Assembly: GCF_049801055.1 (NCBI RefSeq)
Contig: NZ_JBNAGF010000004.1
Coordinates: forward strand, 248,001-312,000
DNA: 64,000 nt
From: JBNAGF01 sp049801055
GTDB taxonomy: Bacteria > Pseudomonadota > Alphaproteobacteria > Rhodobacterales > Rhodobacteraceae
Direction of reading: 5' to 3'
Position numbers and translations under genes: made by a program. Below, piece by piece: positions 43,704-53,027 of the stretch; the stretch's first letter is position 1, and each line of letters begins with the position of its first letter. The notes beneath the pieces are model-generated. The model saw only the letters and a list, made by a program, of their open reading frames with translations. It made no database searches and was not told where the DNA came from.

Positions 43704-44413
43704 TTGGCTGCACCTTGCTGCGCCGATACGAGTTCTCCAACGCCCTTTTCTGCAAGGTCAAGCAATGCGTTCATCTGGTCGCGGCTAAAGACTGAACCTT
43801 CAGCGGACATCTGCACTTCAATCAGTTTTCCTGACCCGGTCATGATGAAATTCCCATCAACGCCGGCTTCGCTGTCTTCGGGATAATCCAAATCCAAAAC
43901 GGGTTGCCCGGCATAAATCCCGCAGGATACTGCGGCCACGGGATCAACGAGGGGGTCAGAAATCACGTCTCCAGCCTTGATTAACTTGTTCACAGCCTGG
44001 CGCAGTGCGACCCATCCCCCGGTGATTGCAGCGCAGCGGGTTCCGCCGTCGGCCTGAATCACGTCGCAGTCAATGGTTATCTGCCGTTCGCCAAGGGCAA
44101 CCCGATCAACACCAGCCCGAAGCGACCGACCAATCAATCGCTGGATCTCGACTGTTCGGCCACCTTGTTTGCCGGCGGCGGCCTCGCGACGCATACGGGT
44201 GTTGGTCGCACGTGGCAGCATACCGTATTCAGCGGTCACCCAACCAAGACCGGACCCCTTGATGAACGGCGGTACCCGTTCCTCTAGTGTCGCGGTGCAA
44301 AGAACATGAGTATCGCCAATCTTGATCAGGCAAGAGCCTTCGGCGTGCTTGGTAATCCCCGTTTCAATTGAAACCGGGCGCATTTCGGTCAAATCTCGTC
44401 CAGAGGGTCGCAT
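43700..44413 (-). CDS. rph: Ribonuclease PH
   Basis: 237 residues. MRPSGRDLTEMRPVSIETG at the start, MLPRATNTRMRREAAAGKQGGRTVEIQRLIGRSLRA (read in parts) and IDCDVIQADGGTRCAAITG are the RNase PH signatures. It is a phosphorolytic 3' exonuclease that trims tRNA precursors. The gene is divergent from hrcA with a 149-bp intergenic region, an arrangement conserved across alphaproteobacteria. AGGAG lies just upstream of the ATG. Confidence 0.97.
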   Translation of the reverse strand: MRPSGRDLTEMRPVSIETGITKHAEGSCLIKIGDTHVLCTATLEERVPPFIKGSGLGWVTAEYGMLPRATNTRMRREAAAGKQGGRTVEIQRLIGRSLRAGVDRVALGERQITIDCDVIQADGGTRCAAITGGWVALRQAVNKLIKAGDVISDPLVDPVAAVSCGIYAGQPVLDLDYPEDSEAGVDGNFIMTGSGKLIEVQMSAEGSVFSRDQMNALLDLAEKGVGELVSAQQGAAK

Positions 44414-44562
44414 CAGGAGTCCTTTATTGTCTCTAGCCGGGGATAGCCCTCGGGATAGAGGCAGCGCAACCCCGATTGACCTTTGTTGCTTGTCGACTTT
44501 AATGACGAAACAGTGACGACTTGCACCCAGACTGCTCAGCTAGCCGTGTCCGAGACCTATGA

Positions 44563-45627
44563 ATGAATGATGCAACCAGATTGCTAGACGAGATGAACGA
44601 CCGTTCGCGCGAGGTGTTCCGCATGGTCGTTGAATCCTATCTGCAAAGTGGAGAACCTGTAGGTAGCCGGACCCTGACCCGCAGCCTGAGTGAAAAAGTG
44701 TCCGCCGCAACTGTGCGCAATGTCATGCAGGATCTCGAAATTCTTGGATTGCTGGCTAGCCCCCATGTCAGCGCCGGCCGTGTTCCGACGCAAATGGGGC
44801 TGCGCATGTTTGTCGATGGGCTATTGGAGGTTCGCAACCTCGACGAAACCGATCGCGAACGGATCGATGCAACCGTCGAAAGCAATTCAGCCGATGTCGG
44901 GACAATGCTGGACCGAGTTGGATCTGCCTTGTCCGGAGTGACACAGGGCGCATCCCTGGTTCTGACGCCGAAACAGGACTCAGAGGTGCGGCATATCGAG
45001 TTCGTGTCTCTTGCCCACGACCGGGCACTGGTTGTGCTGGTCTTTGCCGATGGTCGCGTCGAAAATCGTCTTTTTGCTCCGCCGCCCGGACAGACACCAA
45101 GTTCAATGCGCGAGGCAGCGAATTTCTTGAACTCCTTTATCGAGGGGCGAACACTGAACGAGCTCCAAAGCGCAATTCAGACCGAGATCGCCTCGCGACG
45201 GCAAGAAATCGACTCGCTCGCTCAGGTCATGGTGGAAAGCGGGTCGGCTGTTTGGGACGCAGAGGACAGCGAATCGCCCCGACTGATTGTCCGCGGGCGG
45301 GCGAACCTGATTGGAGAAACAGGACAGGAAGACGAACTGGAACTGATACGCAACCTGTTTGATGACCTGGAACGAAAGCGCGATATCGCGGAATTCCTTG
45401 AACTGACGGAATCTGGGGATGGTGTGCGCATTTTTATTGGCTCTGAGAACAAACTCTTTTCACTTTCGGGTTCCTCTCTGGTGGTTTCTCCTTATATGAA
45501 CGCTGATCGAAAGATAATCGGTGCGGTAGGGGTTATTGGCCCAACACGACTGAACTATGGACGGATCGTGCCGATTGTGGACTACACAGCGCAACTGGTC
45601 GGAAAGTTGATTACCGACCGGAGTTAG
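44563..45627 (+). CDS. hrcA: Heat-inducible transcription repressor HrcA
   Basis: 354 residues. The winged-helix N-terminal part has SREVFRMVVESYLQSGEPVGSRTLTRSLSEKVSAATVRNVMQDLE (read in parts), and the C-terminal GAF-like region has MNADRKIIGAVGVIGPTRLNYGRIVPIVDYTAQLVGKLI. It represses groESL-type operons through CIRCE elements and is itself folded by GroEL. No CIRCE dyad is visible in this window. grpE follows after 9 bp. Confidence 0.96.
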   Translation: MNDATRLLDEMNDRSREVFRMVVESYLQSGEPVGSRTLTRSLSEKVSAATVRNVMQDLEILGLLASPHVSAGRVPTQMGLRMFVDGLLEVRNLDETDRERIDATVESNSADVGTMLDRVGSALSGVTQGASLVLTPKQDSEVRHIEFVSLAHDRALVVLVFADGRVENRLFAPPPGQTPSSMREAANFLNSFIEGRTLNELQSAIQTEIASRRQEIDSLAQVMVESGSAVWDAEDSESPRLIVRGRANLIGETGQEDELELIRNLFDDLERKRDIAEFLELTESGDGVRIFIGSENKLFSLSGSSLVVSPYMNADRKIIGAVGVIGPTRLNYGRIVPIVDYTAQLVGKLITDRS

Positions 45628-45636
45628 GGGTGAAAC

Positions 45637-46200
45637 ATGGCAGAACCAAAAAACGATGAATTCCTTGATGATATCGAAACCGCCGAAGCCGAAGAGCTGA
45701 TCGAAGAGTTTCTGGAAATCAGTGAGGAAGATGCCGAACTCGACGCGCTGAGAGCCGAACGTGATGAGCTCAAAGACCGCTTCATTCGCGCCCTCGCCGA
45801 TGCAGAAAATGCCCGCAAGCGCGGGGACAAGGCGCGGCGCGAGGCCGAACAGTACGGAGGCTCCAAACTGGCTCGTGACATTCTGCCTGTCTATGACAAC
45901 ATGAAACGTGCATTGGAGGCTGCCACTGATGAGCAGAAGGAGGTTTCCAAGGCATTGATCGAGGGGATTGAGCTGACTATGCGCGTCATGCTTGATGTGT
46001 TTGGAAAACATGGGATCAGCGTCGTTTCACCGGAAGTCGGAGACAAATTCGACCCGCAGCAGCACGAAGCCATGTTCGAAGCTCCGGTTCCGGGCACTGT
46101 CGCGGGCGAGATTATTCAGGTGTCGGCCGAGGGTTTTATGCTGCATGACAGATTGCTGCGCCCTGCTCAGGTCGGCGTATCTTCCACACCAGCCAGCTAA
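45637..46200 (+). CDS. grpE: Nucleotide exchange factor GrpE
   Basis: 187 residues. A long N-terminal coiled coil (about 20-90, LDALRAERDELKDRFIRALADAENARKRGDKARREAE) leads to a beta domain ending DGRSV-like as GFMLHDRLLRPAQVGVS. It releases ADP from DnaK in the Hsp70 cycle and acts as a thermosensor. It forms an operon with hrcA. A hairpin at the mutS 3' end lies 42 bp downstream. Confidence 0.96.
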   Translation: MAEPKNDEFLDDIETAEAEELIEEFLEISEEDAELDALRAERDELKDRFIRALADAENARKRGDKARREAEQYGGSKLARDILPVYDNMKRALEAATDEQKEVSKALIEGIELTMRVMLDVFGKHGISVVSPEVGDKFDPQQHEAMFEAPVPGTVAGEIIQVSAEGFMLHDRLLRPAQVGVSSTPAS

Positions 46201-46242
46201 CAACGCCGTTCAGCATCCATATAATGGATATCAGTTAGACAT

Positions 46243-46267
46243 GAGGCGGTCAGGATCTGGCCGCCTC
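46243..46267. terminator. Hairpin between grpE and mutS
   Basis: GAGGCGG pairs with CCGCCTC (7 bp) across 11 bases, followed on the + strand by TTTCAATTT. It lies 42 bp after grpE and includes the mutS stop codon. It probably ends the hrcA-grpE transcript. Confidence 0.55.
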
Positions 46268-48895
46268 TTTCAATTTGTATAGCAAGTCCAGCGCTTCCCG
46301 GGGGCTGAGGTCATCGGGGTGGACATCCTTCAGCATGGAATCCACTTCCGAAGCTACCTTTGTCATGGATGTCTGCGGTGAAGGTGCGGCGGCAAACAGG
46401 GGTAGGTCGTCCACCTGAATGCGCCCACCTCCTTCGCGACTGCTCTCTTCAAGCATGTCCAGAACTTGGCGCGCCCTGGAAACTACGCAGTCGGGCAGTC
46501 CGGCAAGTTGAGCGACCTGAACACCATAAGAGCGGTCAGCAGCACCCTTTCGAACTTCGTGGAGAAAGATGACCTCCCCCTCCCACTCTTTGACTGAAAC
46601 AGTAGCGTTTTCGACGCCTTCCAACGTATTCGCGAGCTGGGCTAGCTCGTGATAATGTGTTGCAAACAATGCGCGACACCTATTCATCTGGTGCAGATGC
46701 TCGAGGGTCGCCCATGCGATGGAAAGCCCGTCGTAAGTGGCAGTCCCGCGCCCGATTTCATCCAAAATCACCAATGCCCGGTCGTCAGCCTGATTCAGGA
46801 TCGCAGCTGTCTCAACCATTTCAACCATAAAGGTCGAACGCCCACGGGCGAGATCATCCGAGGCTCCAACCCGGCTGAAAAGTTGACTGATCAACCCGAT
46901 ATGCGCCTCGTAAGCGGGAACATAGCTGCCCATCTGGCCGAGTAGAGCAATGAGGGCATTCTGGCGCAGAAAAGTGGACTTACCAGCCATGTTGGGCCCT
47001 GTCAGCAACCAAATCGCGGCGCCATCTTGGGCGGAGAGGTCGCAGTCATTGGCTACGAAAGGTTCGCCATTCTGGCGACGCAACGCATGTTCGACAACAG
47101 GATGGCGCCCTCCGGATACGTGAAAAGCGCGAGAGTCGTCGATCCTCGGGCGGGTCCAACCTTCGGATTTTGCCAGATCGCCCAGAGCAGTAACCAAGTC
47201 AAGCTCGGCAAGGCCTTTAGATGCAGCAGTTAGACGGCCGGAATCACCCAAGATCGCTGTCGAAAGCGCCAAATAGAGCTTCTTTTCGATCTCTAGTGCC
47301 AAGTTTCCGGCATTGAGAATTCGGGTTTCAAGCTCGCTGAGTTCAACCGTCGTAAACCGAACCTGATTGGCCGTGGTTTGGCGGTGTACGAAGGTTTCGG
47401 AGAGTGGAGCAGACCGCATTTTTTCTGCGTGGGTTGCCGTGGTTTCGATGAAATATCCCAGCACGTTGTTGTGCTTGATCTTTAACGACGAAATCCCCGT
47501 TCTTTCAGAGTATTCCTGCTGCAGTGATGCAATAACCGATCGGCCCTCGTCACGCAGCGTTCGGGCTTCGTCAAGTTCGCCGTCATATCCAGCAGCAATA
47601 AAACCGCCATCCCGTGCGAGTAAGGGGGGTTCGGAAACCAGAGCCGCATCGAGAAGGGCCAACAACTCATCAAATCCCTGCAAATCCTGAGAGGACTTCT
47701 TAAGCAGGTCGGGCATGTCCTTGTCTTGAAGAACCCCAGAAATCAGCTCCGCTTGTCCAAGAGCGTTCCGGATAGCCGCAAGATCACGTGGTCCGCCCCG
47801 GTCGAGCGACAGGCGTGACAGGGCTCGATCCAGATCAGGCGTTCTTCGCAAGGCGTCCCGGATCTGTTCGGAAAGAAGAGTGTCGTTGTGGACAACATCC
47901 AACGCCGCAAGCCGTTCATGAATTGTGTCGAGGTGACGCGATGGGCTGGACAAGCGCTGCTCAAGCAGTCGGGCACCTGCTGGCGTCACGGTTCGGTCTA
48001 TCGTCGACAACAGAGAACCTGCTCGGCCACCGGCAAGCGAACGGGTCAGCTCCAGATTGCGGCGAGTGGCGGAATCAATCTGCACGACGCGGTTTTCAGC
48101 TTCCTGTTCGGGTGGCTGCAAAAGTGGGAGTTTGCCCTTTTGGGTAATGTCGAGGTAATCGACCAATGCCCCCATCGCAGATATCTCGGCACGCGAGAAC
48201 GTTCCGAACGCTTCCAGCGTAGAAATTTTGAACAGATCGCAAAGGCGCTTTTCGGACGCAGAGCTGTCAAAGCTCGATTTCCCGATAGGAGTGAGGGGAA
48301 TTCGATATTCGTCGGCCATAACTCGGATTGTGTCTGGCACAAGGTCCGAAACCACCAGCTCGGACGGGGCAAGTCGGGCGAGTTCCGGGCTCAACCGAAC
48401 AGGTTTGATCGGCATTACGTGGAAAGCACCAGTAGAGATATCAGCCCACGCAATCGCCGCCTCCTTCCGTAGCTCGGAATAGGCGCCTAGGAAATTGTGG
48501 CTCCGCGCCTCTAGAAGTGAATCTTCGGTGAGCGTTCCGGGCGTGACAAGTCGCACAACGTCCCGCCGGACGACCGACTTGGCACCCCGCTTCTTGGCTT
48601 CGGCCGGGCTTTCCATCTGCTCGCCAACCGCCACACGAAATCCCTTTCGGATCAGGGTCAGAAGATACCCCTCGGCAGCGTGGACAGGGACACCACACAT
48701 CGGAATGTCTTCGCCTTGGTGTTTCCCTCGTTTCGTGAGCGCTATGTCCAGAGCTTCGGCGGCAGCCACCGCGTCATCAAAGAACATCTCATAAAAGTCG
48801 CCCATTCTATAGAACAGCAGAGCGTCCGAGTACTGAGCCTTAATCTCGAGATACTGGGCCATCATCGGAGTGACTGTAGACGTGGCAGCAGGCAA
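46250..48895 (-). CDS. mutS: DNA mismatch repair protein MutS
   Basis: 881 residues from a TTG at 48895, with GGAG eight bases upstream. The mismatch-recognition Phe-x-Glu is YRMGDFYEMFFDDA. The ATPase domain has LLTGPNMAGKSTFLRQNA (Walker A), LVILDEIGRGTATYDGLSIAWA (Walker B) and ATHYHEL. It recognises mispairs and recruits MutL. A longer in-frame reading to an ATG at 49081 would overlap the divergent maeB start and adds 62 unrelated residues; starting at the MM of PMMAQYLEIK would trim too far. Confidence 0.95.
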   Translation of the reverse strand: MPAATSTVTPMMAQYLEIKAQYSDALLFYRMGDFYEMFFDDAVAAAEALDIALTKRGKHQGEDIPMCGVPVHAAEGYLLTLIRKGFRVAVGEQMESPAEAKKRGAKSVVRRDVVRLVTPGTLTEDSLLEARSHNFLGAYSELRKEAAIAWADISTGAFHVMPIKPVRLSPELARLAPSELVVSDLVPDTIRVMADEYRIPLTPIGKSSFDSSASEKRLCDLFKISTLEAFGTFSRAEISAMGALVDYLDITQKGKLPLLQPPEQEAENRVVQIDSATRRNLELTRSLAGGRAGSLLSTIDRTVTPAGARLLEQRLSSPSRHLDTIHERLAALDVVHNDTLLSEQIRDALRRTPDLDRALSRLSLDRGGPRDLAAIRNALGQAELISGVLQDKDMPDLLKKSSQDLQGFDELLALLDAALVSEPPLLARDGGFIAAGYDGELDEARTLRDEGRSVIASLQQEYSERTGISSLKIKHNNVLGYFIETTATHAEKMRSAPLSETFVHRQTTANQVRFTTVELSELETRILNAGNLALEIEKKLYLALSTAILGDSGRLTAASKGLAELDLVTALGDLAKSEGWTRPRIDDSRAFHVSGGRHPVVEHALRRQNGEPFVANDCDLSAQDGAAIWLLTGPNMAGKSTFLRQNALIALLGQMGSYVPAYEAHIGLISQLFSRVGASDDLARGRSTFMVEMVETAAILNQADDRALVILDEIGRGTATYDGLSIAWATLEHLHQMNRCRALFATHYHELAQLANTLEGVENATVSVKEWEGEVIFLHEVRKGAADRSYGVQVAQLAGLPDCVVSRARQVLDMLEESSREGGGRIQVDDLPLFAAAPSPQTSMTKVASEVDSMLKDVHPDDLSPREALDLLYKLKEAARS

Positions 48896-49036
48896 GGGCG
48901 GTTCTCCATCATTCGCTCGGCGAGACCTTACAAATCGACTGAGTGCGGCGAAAGGCGAAATCTCATGGCCGTTGAGCCGAGCCCTTGCCTGCGCTATTAG
49001 GCGCCAGCCCCCAACTAAGAAAAGAACACAAATCCT

Positions 49037-51292
49037 ATGCCCAACGCCAAATTCACGCCCGAAGACGCGCTCGCCTTTCATCTGGAGCCCACCCCAGGCA
49101 AATGGGAGGTGCAGGCTACGGTCCCAATGAACACGCAGCGTGATCTGTCGTTGGCCTATTCCCCCGGCGTTGCGGTGCCATGCGAAGCGATCGCCGAGAA
49201 CCCGGCGACCGCCTATGACTATACAAACAAGGGTAACCTTGTGGCTGTCATCTCGAACGGGACTGCTGTTCTAGGACTTGGAAACCTGGGTGCGCTGGGT
49301 GCCAAGCCGGTCATGGAGGGCAAATCCGTTCTGTTCAAACGCTTCGCGGATGTGAACTCGATTGATATCGAACTGGACACCGAAGACACTGACGCTTTCG
49401 TCAACGCCGTGAAACTGATGGGGCCGACATTTGGTGGAATCAATCTTGAGGACATCAAGGCGCCTGAGTGTTTCATCATCGAACAGCGCCTCAAGGAAGA
49501 GATGAATATCCCGGTTTTCCATGATGATCAGCACGGTACCGCGGTGATCTGCGCGGCCGGCCTGCTCAACGCGCTGCATATTTCCGGCAAGAAGATCGAA
49601 GACGTCAAAATCGTACTGAACGGGGCAGGAGCCGCCGGTATCGCCTGTATCGAACTGCTCAAGGCAATGGGCGTCAAACACAGCAATTGTATTGTTTGCG
49701 ATACCAAGGGTGTGATCTATCAAGGCCGAACCGAAGGAATGAATCAGTGGAAATCGGCCCACGCGATCAACACTGAATTGCGCACGCTCGAAGACGCAAT
49801 GATTGGCGCTGACGTATTTCTGGGGGTTTCGGTCAAGGGGGCCGTGACACAGGAGATGGTCGCAAGCATGGCCGACAATCCGGTGATTTTTGCGATGGCA
49901 AATCCGGACCCTGAAATCACACCGGAAGAAGCCCATGAAGTGCGGGTCGATGCGATTGTTGCGACCGGTCGTTCAGACTATCCAAATCAAGTCAACAACG
50001 TGCTGGGCTTTCCTTATCTGTTCCGCGGTGCGCTCGACATCCACGCCCGCGCAATCAACGATGAGATGAAGATCGCCTGTGCTCATGCGCTGGCAAGACT
50101 CGCTCGCGAAGACGTGCCTGATGAAGTTGCCCTTGCATATGGAAAAAACCTCACCTTTGGTCGCGATTACATTATTCCAACTCCCTTCGACCCGAGATTG
50201 ATATACCGCGTTCCGCCCGCCGTCGCTCAGGCAGGAATGGATACCGGTGCGGCCCGCCGGCCAATTGTCGACATGGACGCCTATGAGTTGAGCCTGAAAA
50301 CGCGAATGGACCCGACTGCCAGTATCCTTCGCGGCCTCAATGCCCGAGCACGTTCAGCCCAATCGCGGATGATCTTTGCCGAAGGTGACGATCCGCGCGT
50401 TCTGCGGGCGGCCGTTATGTACCAGCGGGCCGGGTTCGGCAAGGCGCTCGTCGTAGGTCGTGAAGACGACGTGAAAGAAAAACTGACTGAAACCGGGCTT
50501 GGCGATGCGGTGCGCGAGATCGAGGTGGTCAATGCTGCCAACACCGACCAATTCGATAACTACAAGGACTTTTTGTACAAGCGCCTCCAGAGGCGTGGTT
50601 TCGACAACAAGGATATTCACCGGCTTGTTGGCCGTGATCGCCACGTGTTTTCAGCCCTTATGCTTGCGCATGGGCAGGGTGACGGGCTGGTCACGGGTGC
50701 GACCCGGAAATCAAGCCATATCCTTGATCGCATAAACCACGTGTTCGATGCTGATGCCGCGCATGGAGCCGCCGGTGTCACGGCGATTTTGCACAAGGGG
50801 CGGATTGTTCTGATTGGCGATACGCTTGTGCATGAATGGCCGGATGAAAACGACCTCGCCAACATCGCCGAGCGCGCTGCGGCCGTGGCCCGTCACATGG
50901 GGCTTGAGCCACGTGTTGCGTTTGTCAGTTTCTCGACCTTTGGCTATCCGGTATCCGAAAGAGCCGAGAAGATGCTGCTTGCCCCCAAGGTTCTGGAGCA
51001 GCGCGGCGTAGACTTCGAGTTTGAGGGTGAGATGACCGTGGATGTTGCTCTGAATGCCCAGCAGCAGGAAGCGTATCCTTTTTGCCGGCTGAGCGGCCCG
51101 GCCAACATTCTCATCGTGCCTGCGCGTCACTCTGCGTCGATCTCGACAAAACTCATGCAGGAAATGGGCGGGGCAACCGTAGTTGGACCGATCCTCAGCG
51201 GAGTCGACAAGCCGATTCAGATTTGTTCGACAGGGTCCACGGCCAACGACATCCTGAATATGGCTGTCCTTGCCAGCTGTGATGTGGGTTAA
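49037..51292 (+). CDS. maeB: NADP-dependent malic enzyme with phosphotransacetylase-like domain
   Basis: 751 residues, typical of the fused MaeB. The malic enzyme part (about 1-430) has LAYSPGVAVPCEAI, FHDDQHGTAVICAAGLLNAL and VLNGAGAAGIACIELLKAMG. The C-terminal region (about 430-751) is phosphotransacetylase-like (GDGLVTGATRKSSHILDRI, FSTFGYPVSERAEKM). The enzyme decarboxylates malate to pyruvate with NADPH; the PTA-like part is thought regulatory rather than catalytic. It is divergent from mutS. The stop is 3 bp before the next gene. Confidence 0.96.
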   Translation: MPNAKFTPEDALAFHLEPTPGKWEVQATVPMNTQRDLSLAYSPGVAVPCEAIAENPATAYDYTNKGNLVAVISNGTAVLGLGNLGALGAKPVMEGKSVLFKRFADVNSIDIELDTEDTDAFVNAVKLMGPTFGGINLEDIKAPECFIIEQRLKEEMNIPVFHDDQHGTAVICAAGLLNALHISGKKIEDVKIVLNGAGAAGIACIELLKAMGVKHSNCIVCDTKGVIYQGRTEGMNQWKSAHAINTELRTLEDAMIGADVFLGVSVKGAVTQEMVASMADNPVIFAMANPDPEITPEEAHEVRVDAIVATGRSDYPNQVNNVLGFPYLFRGALDIHARAINDEMKIACAHALARLAREDVPDEVALAYGKNLTFGRDYIIPTPFDPRLIYRVPPAVAQAGMDTGAARRPIVDMDAYELSLKTRMDPTASILRGLNARARSAQSRMIFAEGDDPRVLRAAVMYQRAGFGKALVVGREDDVKEKLTETGLGDAVREIEVVNAANTDQFDNYKDFLYKRLQRRGFDNKDIHRLVGRDRHVFSALMLAHGQGDGLVTGATRKSSHILDRINHVFDADAAHGAAGVTAILHKGRIVLIGDTLVHEWPDENDLANIAERAAAVARHMGLEPRVAFVSFSTFGYPVSERAEKMLLAPKVLEQRGVDFEFEGEMTVDVALNAQQQEAYPFCRLSGPANILIVPARHSASISTKLMQEMGGATVVGPILSGVDKPIQICSTGSTANDILNMAVLASCDVG

Positions 51293-51295
51293 CTC

Positions 51296-52171
51296 ATGGC
51301 GGTTTGGAACCTGGGCTCAATCAACGCGGATTTGGTCTATACCGTTCCGCATCTTCCCGCGCCTGGGGAAACTCTCGCTGCGCAGGAACTGAACCGGTAT
51401 CTGGGAGGTAAGGGCGCCAACATGTCTGTAGCAGCTGCGCGCGCCGGATCGCATGTGCATCATGTCGGCGCTGTCGGAGCGGATGGCGCATGGGCTGTCG
51501 AAAGGTTGCTCGAGTATGGCGTAGACACACGTTACATCGGATATTCGAGCGATCCGACAGGCCATGCGATCATTGCCGTGGAAGCAGGTGGTGAGAATCT
51601 GATCATCATTTACCCCGGCGCAAACAGATCTCTGGATGCTCATGAAATTTGGCAGGCGCTGGGCAATGCGCAAGCCGGCGATACGCTGATCATTCAGAAC
51701 GAAACAAATGCACAGGTCGAAACAGCGCGTTTGGGATCGGAAATCGGGATGCGAGTCTGTTATGCAGCGGCTCCGTTTGACGCCGAGGCCGTTAAGTCGG
51801 TTCTGCCATTCCTCGACCTTTTGATCCTCAACGAAGTTGAGGCGCGGCAGTTGCAAGAGGCGACCGGGTCCGCTCCGGCGGATTTACCAGTTTCCGATGT
51901 CATCGTCACACTCGGGTCGAAAGGCGCCGAGCACTTTGATACCAAGACCGGTGAAAACAGGGTCTATCCGGCTGTTCCGGTTACCGCAGTGGACAGCACC
52001 GGTGCCGGAGATACCTTTACTGGTTATGTTCTGTCCGGGCTGGACAGGGGATTGCCCATGGCACAGGCAATAACCATGGCTACGCGGGCGGGGGCTATTA
52101 TGGTCACACGCCACGGAACTGCAGATGTGATTCCCGATCTCAAAGACGTACTTGAAATGTCGCAGGGCTGA
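51296..52171 (+). CDS. PfkB-family sugar kinase, ribokinase-like
   Basis: 291 residues. It opens with NLGSINADLVYTVPHLPAPGETL and has YLGGKGANMSVAAARAG (substrate glycines) and the C-terminal PVTAVDSTGAGDTFTGYVLSGL with the catalytic Asp in DSTGAGDTF. This is ribokinase subfamily; ribose is likely but not certain. No ribose transporter or regulator is adjacent. It follows maeB after 3 bp, and its stop abuts that of msrA on the other strand. Confidence 0.88.
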   Translation: MAVWNLGSINADLVYTVPHLPAPGETLAAQELNRYLGGKGANMSVAAARAGSHVHHVGAVGADGAWAVERLLEYGVDTRYIGYSSDPTGHAIIAVEAGGENLIIIYPGANRSLDAHEIWQALGNAQAGDTLIIQNETNAQVETARLGSEIGMRVCYAAAPFDAEAVKSVLPFLDLLILNEVEARQLQEATGSAPADLPVSDVIVTLGSKGAEHFDTKTGENRVYPAVPVTAVDSTGAGDTFTGYVLSGLDRGLPMAQAITMATRAGAIMVTRHGTADVIPDLKDVLEMSQG

Positions 52172-52834
52172 TCACCCGTGCACGAATGGTGCCTGGTTTC
52201 CCCAAAGCTCCTGTACCCGTTCATCCCGCTTGCAGGCTTTCCGATACAACTTGTAGGCCGTTGACTGCCGACGCGGGCCGAACCGAGTCAGAACAAGGCT
52301 CGTGCCCTTGTAGTAATCCTGGTGATAATCTTCTGCCGGATAAAACTGCGTTTCCTGCAGGATCGGAGTTACGACCTTTTGACCCAACTCGTTCTGGGCG
52401 TCAGATTTCGCAGCTTCGGCAGCAGCCTTTTCCGCCGGATTAGAGACGAATATTGCGGTGCGATAGCTTTCTCCGCGATCGCAAAACTGTCCGCCGGCGT
52501 CTGTTGGATCGACCGATCTGAAGAACATCGACAACAGGCTTTCCCGGGACACTCTGGCGGGATCGAACGTAATCTCGACTGCTTCGTAGTGCCCTGTTCC
52601 CCCCGCAGTTACCTGTTTGTAGTCAGGGTTTCTTACCGAACCGCCCGTGTAACCTGAAACAGCCCCGAGAACGCCTGGCACAGATTCAAAGTCGGACTCG
52701 ACACACCAGAAACAGCCACCGGCAACGACCAGCCGCTGTGTTTCTGCTGCTTCAACTGAAAAGCAACGCAGAATGGCTGCGATTGTCAGTGCCAGAAACA
52801 AGAGAGCGGGTTTCAGATCTTGGTAGCGGGTCAT
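52172..52834 (-). CDS. msrA: Peptide methionine sulfoxide reductase MsrA (exported)
   Basis: 220 residues from the ATG at 52834. The active site GGCFWCVESDFESVPGVLG and the later SGYTGGSVRNPDYKQV, HYEAVEITFDP and YHQDYYKG are intact. A hydrophobic N-terminus (PALLFLALTIAAILRCFSVEA) looks like a signal peptide, so this copy probably works in the periplasm on oxidised methionines. No MsrB is nearby. A 23-residue upstream extension lacks a ribosome-binding site, whereas AAAGGAGG precedes 52834. Confidence 0.93.
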   Translation of the reverse strand: MTRYQDLKPALLFLALTIAAILRCFSVEAAETQRLVVAGGCFWCVESDFESVPGVLGAVSGYTGGSVRNPDYKQVTAGGTGHYEAVEITFDPARVSRESLLSMFFRSVDPTDAGGQFCDRGESYRTAIFVSNPAEKAAAEAAKSDAQNELGQKVVTPILQETQFYPAEDYHQDYYKGTSLVLTRFGPRRQSTAYKLYRKACKRDERVQELWGNQAPFVHG

Positions 52835-53027
52835 TGTTGCCTCCTTTGACTCGACGGTGTCGCAACTCCGCTGGTCGGGCAACACGACGACATGAAATTT
52901 CACGCCTTGGTGACCGGAATTTACCCTTGGCCTCGCATCAGCCGCGGTCTAGCGTGCCGGCAAAATTAGCGGTGTATCAGCCCGGGATCTCAATGCCGAG
53001 ACGGCAATCGGTGGAAGGAACGTAGCT

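Noticed and set aside
44414..44562. CIRCE element controlling rph/hrcA
   Set aside because: I found no TTAGCACTC-N9-GAGTGCTAA dyad here; HrcA targets must lie outside the window.
48896..49081. 62-residue extension of MutS to an ATG
   Set aside because: It overlaps the divergent maeB gene and adds no family sequence.
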